Shown: piece by piece, positions 31,605 through 40,497 of the stretch
How the letters are laid out: each line of letters opens with the position of its first letter
Position numbering within the stretch: position 1 is the first letter of the stretch
DNA from: Natronosalvus rutilus
GTDB lineage: Archaea; Halobacteriota; Halobacteria; Halobacteriales; Natrialbaceae
Assembly: GCF_024204665.1 (NCBI RefSeq)
Contig: NZ_CP100355.1
Coordinates: 186,001 to 250,000, forward strand
DNA length: 64,000 nt
Direction: 5' to 3'
Notes under the pieces: model-generated
Told to the model about the DNA's origin: nothing
The model's database searches: none
Seen by the model: only the letters and a program-made list of their open reading frames with translations
Translations under genes and position numbers: made by a program

Positions 31605-32435
31605 TTACCGCCCGGTCTCGTTTTCGGACGGTTCGTCTAACTCGTCTCGAGTCGCCTCTCTCGCGTCGTCCACCCACTCCGGAGCAGCGACGCTCACGTC
31701 CGGATCACCGACGCGACCGGTCGACAGGTCGGTGACGACGGTGAGCGTCTCCTCGCGCTCGACCTCGTACTCGAGGCGGTAGTCCCGCACGTAGCCCGCT
31801 TCGTGGACGACCATCCGCATCGAGACGTTCTCCGTGTCGTAAGTGCGCTCGTCCGGATCCGTCGACTCGAGGACGTAGTACGTGTCGTCCTCGATAGTTG
31901 CGCGGGAAACCGAGACGTTCTCCATCGACTCGAGACCCGATCGAATCGTTCCCGATCCTCTCAGTCGCCACGGAACGGTAGCAGACCGGTCGTATGCGAC
32001 CGATCCGTTCATCAGTTGGGCACGGACGTAGGTTTCGTTCTCCCGCCAGAGATCCTGTCTGATCACGGAATCCTCGTGGAGAGGGTCGACGTACTCGTGG
32101 CCGAGCATCGACCCGTCAGCGTCGGCAGTCGCGTTTAACCGATACTCTCGAACGACCGAACCGTTTGGGTGGTACCACCTGCCGGTCTGGTTGATCCTGA
32201 AACTGCGTTCGGATAGCGTTTTCTCGTGGCTCGCGGCCAGTCCGTGTGGATCCGCCACGCCCTCCGCCGTCAATCCCGGAAGCAGTTCGTCCGGTTCTGA
32301 AGCCTCCGGATCCACCGGTTCGTCGACACCGTATGGCTCCCGGTCGGGTTCTTCGACACTCGAGCCGAACGCGCTGCAGCCAGCGAGGAGGACGACCGGG
32401 AGAATCACGAGACCAGCACGGAGGGCACCCTGCAT
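31605..32435 (-). CDS. Secreted lipoprotein, DUF7537-like
   Basis: 276 residues with a Sec-type signal LVILPVVLLAGC; the lipid-modified Cys is residue 20. After the anchor comes YGVDEPVDPEA, then a beta-rich body of repeated Thr/Tyr strands (RSFRINQTGRWYHPNGS). It shares its layout and the YG(V/I)DEPV phrase with the lipoprotein at 36714-37493. These resemble LolA-like outer-surface lipoproteins of haloarchaea. Role at the cell surface unknown. Confidence 0.8.
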   Translation of the reverse strand: MQGALRAGLVILPVVLLAGCSAFGSSVEEPDREPYGVDEPVDPEASEPDELLPGLTAEGVADPHGLAASHEKTLSERSFRINQTGRWYHPNGSVVREYRLNATADADGSMLGHEYVDPLHEDSVIRQDLWRENETYVRAQLMNGSVAYDRSATVPWRLRGSGTIRSGLESMENVSVSRATIEDDTYYVLESTDPDERTYDTENVSMRMVVHEAGYVRDYRLEYEVEREETLTVVTDLSTGRVGDPDVSVAAPEWVDDAREATRDELDEPSENETGR

Positions 32436-32563
32436 TACCGACCTGTATCAGGGGTGTCATCTTACGCATTTGGGTTGGGCGCGTCGTCGTGTCGGTGGAC
32501 TTCGGAGTGGTCCCGTCGGACGAGAACGGAGGGTTCAATGCAACTGGTGCCATACTACGCCGT

Positions 32564-32728
32564 ATGAACTGCCACTACTGCGACCAGGAAGCCGCTTTCG
32601 CCGCCGAGTCCGACGGGCTCAGAGTCGGCCTCTGTGAGGAGCACTTCCGGGAGCGGTTGCAGGAGCTCGCCGAGGCAGACGGGCTCGAGACGCTGAAAGA
32701 ACGGGTCAACGTCGACCGGGCGGAGTGA
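32564..32728 (+). CDS. Small CxxC protein (DUF6757-like)
   Basis: 54 residues, start ATG 32564: MNCHYCDQEA, then GLRVGLCEEHFRERLQELAEADGL. A CxxC at the N-terminus and Cys/His at CEEHF make a four-ligand zinc site. I associate it with DUF6757 in haloarchaea. It is too small for the usual gene-length cut-offs. It lies divergent from the lipoprotein gene and convergent with the ferredoxin gene. Confidence 0.8.
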   Translation: MNCHYCDQEAAFAAESDGLRVGLCEEHFRERLQELAEADGLETLKERVNVDRAE

Positions 32729-32748
32729 AAAACCGTTCGCGCCCCTTC

Positions 32749-33160
<412 letters not shown>

Positions 33161-33259
33161 AAGTGCAGGACGGGAACGCCTCTCGAGTTTTTGACTATTC
33201 TTCGCTGTAGTGGCCTATATATTGGATGAGAGGAGAACGTGACCGTCTAACCGGTGATC

Positions 33260-33898
33260 TCAACAGACCGGTTTCGGGTTTGCCCCCAGCCCCTCGAGCG
33301 TCTCGACGTACTCGCCGTAGGCCGCTTCGATCGCTCCCGTCGCGGCGTCCTGGGCCCGGTTCCAGTCGTCCTCGGATTCACAGATCGTCGAGAGCGCCTC
33401 GAGCGTCGCCTCCCGCTGGGTCTCGAGGTCGTCGCCGAAGTCCCGGAAGACCTGGGCGGTCCGGGGGTCGGCACTGCCGACGAAGAAGCCGACGGTCTGG
33501 CTCTTCGAGCGGTCGCTCGCGAGGATGCGGCCGAGGAGGCCACCCAGCCGGGAGACGGTGTCCCCGCGCTCGCGAAGGAACTCGTGGAGCGCGGGCGTCT
33601 CCGCTTCCTCCGGGTCGTGATCGTCCTCGAGGAGGTCAGTGACGGTCTCGTAGTGGTCGTTCTCGTCGCTCGCGGCCGCCGCGAAGGTCTGGCGAGCATC
33701 GTCGTGGGATTCGTCGTCGGCCCACGTCTCGAACGTCTGCCAGGCAGCGTACTCGGCATCGGCGGCCGCCCGGAGGACGGGTTCGGTGTCGATGTCGCCT
33801 TCGGTCGCGGCGTACAGCGACTTCGAGGAGCCGAGTCGCGAGAGGGGAGTCCGGTTCTCGTCTTCGATGGTCTCGAGGAAGGTGTCGGTGTCGGTCAT
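33260..33898 (-). CDS. Ferritin-like/rubrerythrin-type di-iron-fold protein
   Basis: 212 helical residues in four long helices, with Glu/His positions spaced as in ferritin-like di-iron proteins: ADAEYAAWQTFE near 50 and ASDENDHYETV near 78, then LREQ-like helices in the second half. No rubredoxin domain follows. Possible roles are peroxide or oxygen defence, or iron handling. The neighbouring iron-box gene is not on the same transcript (its own start is at 33898). Not all metal ligands are obvious, so redox activity is uncertain. Confidence 0.7.
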   Translation of the reverse strand: MTDTDTFLETIEDENRTPLSRLGSSKSLYAATEGDIDTEPVLRAAADAEYAAWQTFETWADDESHDDARQTFAAAASDENDHYETVTDLLEDDHDPEEAETPALHEFLRERGDTVSRLGGLLGRILASDRSKSQTVGFFVGSADPRTAQVFRDFGDDLETQREATLEALSTICESEDDWNRAQDAATGAIEAAYGEYVETLEGLGANPKPVC

Positions 33899-34049
33899 GG
33901 GTCTGCGTAAACGATGGACGCGGAGAATCGTGTTTCTATCGCTGTGTTCGGCTCTCGTCGGTCACGGCGATGGACGGGTCGAGCGAACTCGAGCGCTCGA
34001 GCGTTCGCCCTTTCGAATCGTGAGTCCGTCGAGATCAGTACAGCGCTGT

Positions 34050-34916
34050 TCAGCTGCCGTCGCCGGTCTCGACCGGCGCGCCGACGAGGTTGCCCCACTC
34101 GGTCCAGGAGCCGTCGTAGTTGACGGCGTCCTCGTAGCCCAGCAGCTCGTGCAGCGCGAACCAGGCGACCGAGGAGCGCTCGCCGATACGGCAGTAGGCG
34201 ACGGTCGTCTCGTCGCCGTCGATGCCCTCCTCGCCGTACAGTTCCTCGAGTTCGTCGCGGCTCTTGAACGTGCCGTCGTCGTCGGTCACGGCCGCCCAGG
34301 AGATGTTCTTCGCGCCGGGGACGTGGCCGCCGCGCTGGGCGGTCTCCTGCAGTCCCGGAGGCGCGAGGACCTCGCCGGAGAACTCCTCGGGCGAGCGAAC
34401 GTCGACGAGCGGAAGGCCCTTGTCGATGGCGTTTTCGACGTCGTCGCGGTAGGCGCGAATGGACTCGCGCGGGCCGGACGCATCGTACTCGACGGCAGGG
34501 AACTCGGGGACCTCGTCGGTCGTCGGGTAGTCGTTCTCAAGCCAGTACTCGCGGCCGCCGTCGAGCAGGCGGACGTCGTCGTGGCCGTAGTACTTGAACT
34601 GCCAGTAGGTGTAGGCGGCGAACCAGTTGGCGTTGTCCCCGTACAGGACGACCGTCGAGTCGTCACTGACGCCGTGACTGCCCAGCAGGTCCTCGAAGTC
34701 CTCCTTCGAGAGGATGTCGCGCGTCGTCTGGTCCTGGAGCTGGGTCTCCCAGTTGAACCCGATGGCGCCGGGGGCGTGGCTCTCGTCGTAGGCCTCGGTG
34801 TCTACGTCGACCTCGAGCAGCCGGTATTCGGGGTCGTCGCTCTCGAACTGATCGAGTCGGTCGGCCACCCAGTCGGCGGTGACCAGAACGTCGTTGGCGT
34901 AAGTGTCGTCTGCCAT
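34050..34916 (-). CDS. Two-domain rhodanese (thiosulfate or mercaptopyruvate sulfurtransferase)
   Basis: 288 residues. The N-terminal non-catalytic rhodanese domain (about 9-130) is followed by the catalytic one with C242 in VAYCRIGERSS. The CRIGERSS loop, starting Cys-Arg and containing Gly and Arg, is typical of archaeal sulfurtransferases. It moves sulfane sulfur from thiosulfate to cyanide or to protein acceptors. Start ATG 34916. Divergent from a second rhodanese across 239 bases that hold an inverted repeat. Confidence 0.92.
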   Translation of the reverse strand: MADDTYANDVLVTADWVADRLDQFESDDPEYRLLEVDVDTEAYDESHAPGAIGFNWETQLQDQTTRDILSKEDFEDLLGSHGVSDDSTVVLYGDNANWFAAYTYWQFKYYGHDDVRLLDGGREYWLENDYPTTDEVPEFPAVEYDASGPRESIRAYRDDVENAIDKGLPLVDVRSPEEFSGEVLAPPGLQETAQRGGHVPGAKNISWAAVTDDDGTFKSRDELEELYGEEGIDGDETTVAYCRIGERSSVAWFALHELLGYEDAVNYDGSWTEWGNLVGAPVETGDGS

Positions 34917-34958
34917 GGCCGGTACTACGGGGACGGCACAGAAAGCGACTGGCGAATC

Positions 34959-34991
34959 GGCCAATACGGTCGTCGCTCGACCATACTGGCC
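34959..34991. promoter_or_regulatory. 14-base-arm inverted repeat between divergent rhodanese genes
   Basis: Left arm GGCCAATACGGTCG, loop TCGCT, right arm CGACCATACTGGCC. Twelve of 14 bases pair, the two exceptions being G-T type. It is the only strong dyad in the gap and sits 43-75 bases from the minus-strand start. It may be an operator for both rhodaneses or a hairpin in a leader. Confidence 0.6.
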
Positions 34992-35155
34992 AATCTTGCC
35001 GCCACTTCGACGCGGGCCGGGACCGCGACCGGCGTTCTCGAGGCGTTTCCGACCGATCGAGTCCGGGGTTCGGAAATTGTTGCCGCTACCTCGGTCAGAC
35101 GGGGACACCTGCCGTGATCGGTGGTCTCTGGAGCCTCGGCGACGAATACTCGTCG

Positions 35156-35995
35156 ATGAGTGAGACCATCGTCGCTTCGGTCGACTGGCTCGAGGACCAC
35201 CGGGAGGACCCGTCGGTCCGCCTCCTCGACGTGCGCGACGCCTGGGAGTTCGACGGTATCGGCCACCTGCCGGAGGCGGTAAACGTCCCGTTCGACGAGT
35301 TTCGCGACCGCGAGAGCGACGACCCGGGGACGCTTCCGGGGCAATCGGTCGTCGAATCCCTCCTGGGTTCGGCTGGCGTCGAGTCCGCGGAAACCGTCGT
35401 CGTATACGACGACACCTACGGCGTCTTCGCCGCCCGGGTGCTCGTCACCCTCCAGCTCTACGGTCACGACGACGTCCGCCTGCTCGAGACCGATTACAGC
35501 GGCTGGGCCCGCGAGCACGAGACGTCCCAGGAATCGACGGCGTTCGAGGAAACAGTGTACGAGGCGCGGCCGCTCGACCCCGACCACAACCACGAGCCCG
35601 ACCACAACCGCGACACGAGCCCCCTGGTCGACGCCGAGACGATCGAGGCGGTGCTCGAGGAACCCGACTCGAACGATCACGTCCTGGTCGACACGCGCGA
35701 ACGCGAGGAGTTCGAGACGGGGCACCTGCCTGGCGCCGTCCGCTTCGACTGGCGCTCGACCGTCGACGAGGACCGCCGTCGGCTCAAACCCAGGGACGAC
35801 CTCGAGGAACTGTTCGCCGATCACGGGATCACGCCCGACAAGCGAGTGATCCTCTACTGCAACACGGCACGCCGGATCAGCCACACGTACGTCGTCCTCC
35901 GCTGGCTCGGGTTCGAGCGTGTCGGCTTCTACGAGGGGAGCCTGACCGAGTGGGAGGCTCGAGACGGCGTGATCGAACGGGGAGCAAGTGGGTGA
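35156..35995 (+). CDS. Second two-domain rhodanese with His-rich linker
   Basis: 279 residues from ATG 35156. The first domain ends with VVVYDDTYGVFAAR, with Asp in place of the active Cys. The second has C235 in ILYCNTARRISH. The domains are joined by DPDHNHEPDHNRD, an unusual His/Asp linker that could bind a metal ion. It is about 30 percent similar by eye to its divergent neighbour, so the pair probably arose by duplication. Sulfur transfer to thiol acceptors is expected. Confidence 0.9.
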   Translation: MSETIVASVDWLEDHREDPSVRLLDVRDAWEFDGIGHLPEAVNVPFDEFRDRESDDPGTLPGQSVVESLLGSAGVESAETVVVYDDTYGVFAARVLVTLQLYGHDDVRLLETDYSGWAREHETSQESTAFEETVYEARPLDPDHNHEPDHNRDTSPLVDAETIEAVLEEPDSNDHVLVDTREREEFETGHLPGAVRFDWRSTVDEDRRRLKPRDDLEELFADHGITPDKRVILYCNTARRISHTYVVLRWLGFERVGFYEGSLTEWEARDGVIERGASG

Positions 35996-36077
35996 GCGCA
36001 GGGTCCAAAAACAGGCCGTGTGGAGGCGTCCCGCGCGGACAAAGGGCTTAACCGGCCCGACGAAGTACACTCGAGGC

Positions 36078-36635
36078 ATGCAGCACGTGAAGATTCCGCA
36101 GGACCGGATCGGCGTTCTCATCGGCGAGGGTGGCGAGACGATGCGTCGGATCGAGTCCGAAGCCGAGGTCCGTCTCGACATCGACTCCGAGAACGGATCG
36201 GTCGCCGTCGAGACCGTCGGTGACCCCGTCCGCGGCCTCAAGGGCCCCGAAATCGTCCGGGCCATCGGTCGTGGATTCGCCCCCGACGACGCGCTCCGCC
36301 TGCTCGCCGACGACATGATGCTCTTCGATCTGGTCGACATCGACGCCGCCGCCCGCAACAAGAACGACCTCCAGCGACAGAAAGGGCGACTCATCGGCGA
36401 GGGTGGGCGCACTCGCGAACTCATGGAGGAACTCTCGGGCGCCTCGGTCGTCATCTACGGGTCGACGCTCGGCATCATCGGCACGCCCCCGGAGGTCGAC
36501 GCTGCCCGGACGGCCGCCGAGATGTTGCTCGACGGCGCCCCGCACGGCGCGGTCTACTCGTTCCTCGAGGACCGGCACAACGAGATGAAACACCAGGGAA
36601 TGCAGTACCACCGCTTCCCCGGCGGCGAGTCCTAA
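36078..36635 (+). CDS. Archaeal Pno1/Krr1-like KH-domain RNA-binding protein
   Basis: 185 residues with two KH domains: the GxxG loops are GVLIGEGGETM (about 12-22) and GRLIGEGGRTREL (about 110-122). This is the Dim2/Pno1 layout, known as a factor in 18S/16S rRNA processing and small-subunit assembly, often partnered with Rio1 and Nob1. Start ATG 36078, followed by a lipoprotein gene after 78 bases. The rio genes are not in the window. Confidence 0.9.
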   Translation: MQHVKIPQDRIGVLIGEGGETMRRIESEAEVRLDIDSENGSVAVETVGDPVRGLKGPEIVRAIGRGFAPDDALRLLADDMMLFDLVDIDAAARNKNDLQRQKGRLIGEGGRTRELMEELSGASVVIYGSTLGIIGTPPEVDAARTAAEMLLDGAPHGAVYSFLEDRHNEMKHQGMQYHRFPGGES

Positions 36636-36713
36636 ACGGCCTGGTCGAGCACCGAGCGTCCCGCCACCCGATCGCCCACACCGTTTTTACGCTTGCCACG
36701 TCTTGACAGACGC

Positions 36714-37493
36714 ATGGACGCCCCGGCCGGGACTCGCGCACTCCTCGTCGTCGCCTGTCTCCTGCTCGCTGGCTGTACCGGCCTGTCCGGTGGCGACTCC
36801 GTCGACAGGGAGGTCTACGGCATCGACGAACCGGTTCGACCCGCCGATGGACCCGAGGTCGCTGGCCTCGGAGCAAACAACGTCACCGACTGGATCGCGC
36901 TCTGGTCCGGTCACGTCGACCGTCTCGAGGGGACATCGTACGAAGCGACCGCCGAGGTGGAATACGCCGACTCGAACGGGACGGTGCTCGAGACCAGACG
37001 ATCGGAGGCGGTCGTCACGAGCAACGGCCCCGAGCGAATCATCGTCAAGATCACCGAACAGGACGAAGGCGCGAACGAGACGACGACGCGAACGATCGAG
37101 CAGTGGACCGACGATAACGAGACCGCATACCGCCTGGCCGAGGGCAACCGAACGACGGTTCACTCGGGAGCCCAGGTTTCGGACCCGGCCACCAGACTGC
37201 TGGTCGAACCGGGGGCCCTGTTCAACGCCGTCGAGACGGTGACGCCGACGAGGTCCGAACGAGGGATGCGATACGTCCTGACTGGGAGTGCCAACGTGTT
37301 TCCCTACCGGGACGCCGAGTTCGCCATCGTCGTTACCGACGACGGGTACATCGAACAGTTGGTCCTGCGAGGCAACGGAACGCGACGAGGTGAACCAGTC
37401 GAGATCACGCTTCGGGTGACCGTCGACCGCGCCGGCGAGGTGATCGACCTCGAGCGACCGGACTGGGTGCCCGCGGACGGCAGGGAGGAGTGA
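36714..37493 (+). CDS. Secreted lipoprotein, paralogue of 31605-32435
   Basis: 259 residues from ATG 36714. The Sec-type signal [12 protein letters not shown] ends at the lipid Cys (residue 20). Then [13 protein letters not shown] and a beta-rich LolA-like body with [19 protein letters not shown] and [16 protein letters not shown]. Same family as the lipoprotein at 31605. The final Trp-rich SPDW-type end (RPDWVPADG) matches the other's APEWVDD. It stops 8-10 bases before an 8-base repeat array. Confidence 0.8.
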   Translation: MDAPAGTRALLVVACLLLAGCTGLSGGDSVDREVYGIDEPVRPADGPEVAGLGANNVTDWIALWSGHVDRLEGTSYEATAEVEYADSNGTVLETRRSEAVVTSNGPERIIVKITEQDEGANETTTRTIEQWTDDNETAYRLAEGNRTTVHSGAQVSDPATRLLVEPGALFNAVETVTPTRSERGMRYVLTGSANVFPYRDAEFAIVVTDDGYIEQLVLRGNGTRRGEPVEITLRVTVDRAGEVIDLERPDWVPADGREE

Positions 37494-37502
37494 GCGGCCC
37501 AT

Positions 37503-37534
37503 CGCCACTTCGCCACTTCGCCACATCGCCACAT
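37503..37534. repeat. Four 8-base tandem units
   Basis: CGCCACTT, CGCCACTT, CGCCACAT and CGCCACAT follow head to tail, beginning 10 bases after a stop codon and about 140 bases before the thermosome start. Confidence 0.75.
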
Positions 37535-37646
37535 CGCTCCATCCAGGCGCACGGCAACGGACCACATATATACTCGCCAGCGCCGCCACACACAAACGCA
37601 AGACACGAGCGCTGTGTGTCGATTTGACAAACTCGATAGCGATGCA

Positions 37647-37654
37647 TTTATATA
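37647..37654 (+). promoter_or_regulatory. TATA element of the thermosome gene
   Basis: TTTATATA, 21-28 bases before ATG 37675. The spacing predicts a leaderless message, as is usual for haloarchaeal heat-shock genes. Confidence 0.7.
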
Positions 37655-37674
37655 GAATAGCAAACAATCCATCC

Positions 37675-39366
37675 ATGACTATGTCACAGCAGCAAATGGG
37701 CAACCAGCCCCTCATCGTCCTCTCCGACGACAGCCAGCGAACGTCCGGCAAGGACGCACAGTCGATGAACATCACGGCCGGGAAAGCCGTCGCCCAGGCG
37801 GTACGCACGACACTCGGCCCGAAGGGGATGGACAAGATGCTCGTCGACTCGACGGGCAACGTCGTCGTCACGAACGACGGCGTCACGCTCCTCACGGAGA
37901 TGGAAATCGATCACCCCGCCGCCAACATGATCGTCGAAGTCTCCGAGACCCAGGAGGAGGAAGTCGGCGACGGCACCACCTCCGCCGTCGTCGTCGCCGG
38001 TGAACTGCTCAAGCGCGCCGAGGACCTCCTCGAGCAGGACATCCACGCCACGACCCTCGCCCAGGGGTACCGCCAGGCCGCCGAGAAGGCCGGCGAGGCC
38101 CTCGAGGAGATCGCCATCGACGTCGACGCAGACGACGAGGAGATCCTCGAGCAGATCGCCGCGACGGCGATGACCGGCAAGGGCGCCGAGAACGCGAAGG
38201 ACCTCCTCTCGGAACTCGTCGTTCGCGCGGTCCAGACCGTCGCCGACGAGGACGGCGTCGACACGGACAACGTCAAGGTCGAGAAGGTCGTCGGCGGCTC
38301 CGTCGAGAACTCCGAACTCGTCGAGGGCGTCATCATCGACAAGGAGCGCGTCAGCGACAGCATGCCGTACTTCGCCGAGGACGCCAACGTCGCCCTCATC
38401 GACGGCGCCCTCGAGATCAAAGAGACCGAGATCGACGCCGAGGTCAACGTCACCGACCCCGACCAACTCCAGCAGTTCCTCGAGCAGGAAGAGGCTCAGC
38501 TCAAGGAGATGGTCGACCAGCTCGTCGACGTCGGCGTCGACGTCGTCTTCGTCGACGGCGGCATCGACGACATGGCCCAGCACTACCTCGCCGAGGAGGG
38601 CATCATCGCGCTCCGTCGGGTCAAGTCCAGCGACATGAACCGCCTGGCCCGCTCGACCGGCGCTCGAGCCGTCAACAGCGTCGACGACCTCACCGAGGAC
38701 CACCTCGGCTTCGCGGGTAGCGTCGCCCAGAAGGACGTCGCCGGCGATCAGCGGCTCTTCGTCGAGGACGTCGAGGACGCGAAGGCCGTCACCCTCATCC
38801 TCCGCGGCGGCACCGAACACGTCATCGACGAGATCGACCGCGCCATCGAGGACTCCCTGGGCGTCGTCCGCACGACCCTCCAGGACGGCAAGGTCGTCGC
38901 CGGCGGTGGCGCCCCCGAAGTCGAACTCTCGCTGGCCCTGCGCGACTTCGCCGACTCCGTCGGCGGCCGCGAACAGCTGGCCATCGAGGCGTTCGCGGAC
39001 GCGCTGGAAGTCATCCCGCGCACCCTCGCCGAGAACGCCGGACTCGACCCCATCGACTCCCTGGTCGAGCTTCGCAGCGCCCACGACGGTGGCGACACGG
39101 CCGCCGGGCTGGACGCCTACACGGGCGAGACGATCGACATGGCCGAGGAGGGCGTCTACGAGCCCCTGCGCGTCAAGACTCAAGCCATCGAGTCGGCCAC
39201 CGAGGCCGCCGTCATGCTGCTGCGCATCGACGACGTGATCGCCGCCGGCGAGCTGAAGGGCGGTAGCAGCGACGACGACGGCGACGACGAGATGCCACCC
39301 GGCGGCGGTATGGGTGGCGGCATGGGCGGCATGGGCGGCATGGGTGGTATGGGCGGTGCGATGTAA
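37675..39366 (+). CDS. ths: Thermosome subunit (group II chaperonin)
   Basis: 563 residues. Subunit of the double-ring ATP-driven chaperonin that folds proteins in archaea. Motifs are [12 protein letters not shown] near 50, NDGVTLL near 72, the ATPase loop GDGTTSAVV near 100, and the [10 protein letters not shown] segment near 415. The C-terminus ends in a Gly-Gly-Met repeat tail ([10 protein letters not shown] and on to GGAM), the flexible tail inside the cavity. A second ATG 6 bases downstream is an alternative start. Haloarchaea have several paralogues; which one this is cannot be decided. Confidence 0.96.
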   Translation: MTMSQQQMGNQPLIVLSDDSQRTSGKDAQSMNITAGKAVAQAVRTTLGPKGMDKMLVDSTGNVVVTNDGVTLLTEMEIDHPAANMIVEVSETQEEEVGDGTTSAVVVAGELLKRAEDLLEQDIHATTLAQGYRQAAEKAGEALEEIAIDVDADDEEILEQIAATAMTGKGAENAKDLLSELVVRAVQTVADEDGVDTDNVKVEKVVGGSVENSELVEGVIIDKERVSDSMPYFAEDANVALIDGALEIKETEIDAEVNVTDPDQLQQFLEQEEAQLKEMVDQLVDVGVDVVFVDGGIDDMAQHYLAEEGIIALRRVKSSDMNRLARSTGARAVNSVDDLTEDHLGFAGSVAQKDVAGDQRLFVEDVEDAKAVTLILRGGTEHVIDEIDRAIEDSLGVVRTTLQDGKVVAGGGAPEVELSLALRDFADSVGGREQLAIEAFADALEVIPRTLAENAGLDPIDSLVELRSAHDGGDTAAGLDAYTGETIDMAEEGVYEPLRVKTQAIESATEAAVMLLRIDDVIAAGELKGGSSDDDGDDEMPPGGGMGGGMGGMGGMGGMGGAM

Positions 39367-39574
39367 GCGCTGCAGGCGCCACCTCACCATCACCCACCGC
39401 ACTCGAGTAACGTACGCGTAGTCGGCCCGTATTTTCCGATTTTCGTATCTGACAACAGTTCGTTTGACGTCCTCGATTCGTCGAGGTAACCTCGAACCCA
39501 ACTATAAAACCTATAGTTATAATCCAGGCTGCCAACCCCTCGAGCGCGCAGTACCTATGCTCGCGGTTGCCGCC

Positions 39575-40441
39575 TCAAACCCGCTTCTCGAGCGCCGTCG
39601 CCAGCCGATCGTAAAATCCCGGTTCGTACTTCGTCGCGGCGTCGATCGTCGGACGGGCGTTGGTCTCGTTGACGACGGCCTCCCCAGCATCCGGCACCAG
39701 GAGATCGACCCCCAGGAACGGAATCTCGAGTTCTTCGGCGACCGCGAGCGCGAGGTCCCGGAGGTCGTCGGGCAGGTCGACACCCGTGGCCTGCCCCCCG
39801 CGGTGGACGTTGTGCTTCCATCGCCCGTCGGCTCGAGCGCCCTCGGGGAGTCGTCGCTCGACTGCGCCGACGTACCCGCCCTCGAGGACCATCACGCGGT
39901 AGTCGCTCGCGCCGGGGACGTACTCTTGGACGAGGAAGGACTTGTCGCCAGTCGCCCGGTAGTCGTGGACCAGCGAGAGGTACTCGCAGATCCCCAGGAA
40001 GGAGTCGAGGTCGTGGGCCTTCGCGACGCCGACGCCCCGGGTCGTCGAGTTCGGCTTGACGACGACGGGCGGCTCGAACCGCTCGAAGACGGCCGTCAAT
40101 TCCTCGTCGTCGACCGGGTTGGAGACATAGACGGAGTCGGGAACCGGGAGGCCGGCGCGCTCGAGACGGGCGAGCACCCCCGCTTTGTTCCGGGACGTGA
40201 CGACGGCCTCGAGGCCGTTGAGCCAGGGCACCTCGAGAAGGGCGTCGGCGACGCCGCCTTCCATCAGCCGACCGGGGTAGACGAAGCCGAGGTCGTAGTC
40301 GTCGGGATCCCAGGGCGGTTCCCTGAGCGGAACGGTTCGCTCGCGAACCGGCACGTGGTGACAGGAAATCCCTCGCTCGGCGAGAGGCTCGTGCATGCGC
40401 TCGAAGGTCTCTTTGCGGTTAGCGACGGCGAGGTCGATCAT
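39575..40441 (-). CDS. RimK-type ATP-grasp ligase
   Basis: 288 residues of ATP-grasp fold: VVVKPNSTTRGVGVAK binds ATP phosphates, LVQEYVPGASDYRV follows, and the metal-binding VNETNARPTID lies near 265. The family adds an amino acid (often glutamate) to a carboxyl group; relatives are RimK, LysX and the coenzyme F420/methanopterin ligases. The partner substrate cannot be read. Start ATG 40441. It lies downstream, same strand, of the dioxygenase/ADH pair with 56 bases between, so co-transcription is possible. Confidence 0.87.
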   Translation of the reverse strand: MIDLAVANRKETFERMHEPLAERGISCHHVPVRERTVPLREPPWDPDDYDLGFVYPGRLMEGGVADALLEVPWLNGLEAVVTSRNKAGVLARLERAGLPVPDSVYVSNPVDDEELTAVFERFEPPVVVKPNSTTRGVGVAKAHDLDSFLGICEYLSLVHDYRATGDKSFLVQEYVPGASDYRVMVLEGGYVGAVERRLPEGARADGRWKHNVHRGGQATGVDLPDDLRDLALAVAEELEIPFLGVDLLVPDAGEAVVNETNARPTIDAATKYEPGFYDRLATALEKRV

Positions 40442-40497
40442 ACCGGTAGTGGGTGCGAGTCGGTAAAAGGTCCAGCGCCTCGTCGACCACCGGCGAG

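Noticed and set aside
33226-33642. Plus-strand frame beginning ATGAGAGGAGAACGT after a TATA-like tract at 33207
   Set aside because: The start is followed by a stop after eight codons in one frame, and the longer frame is an Arg/Ser-rich shadow of the ferritin-like gene.
39297-39366. GGM-coding repeat as a DNA repeat element
   Set aside because: It is the normal C-terminal tail of group II chaperonins.
37684-39501. 605-codon antisense frame over the thermosome gene
   Set aside because: The plus strand is an unmistakable chaperonin; the antisense product is a Gly/Leu/Val/Asp shadow.
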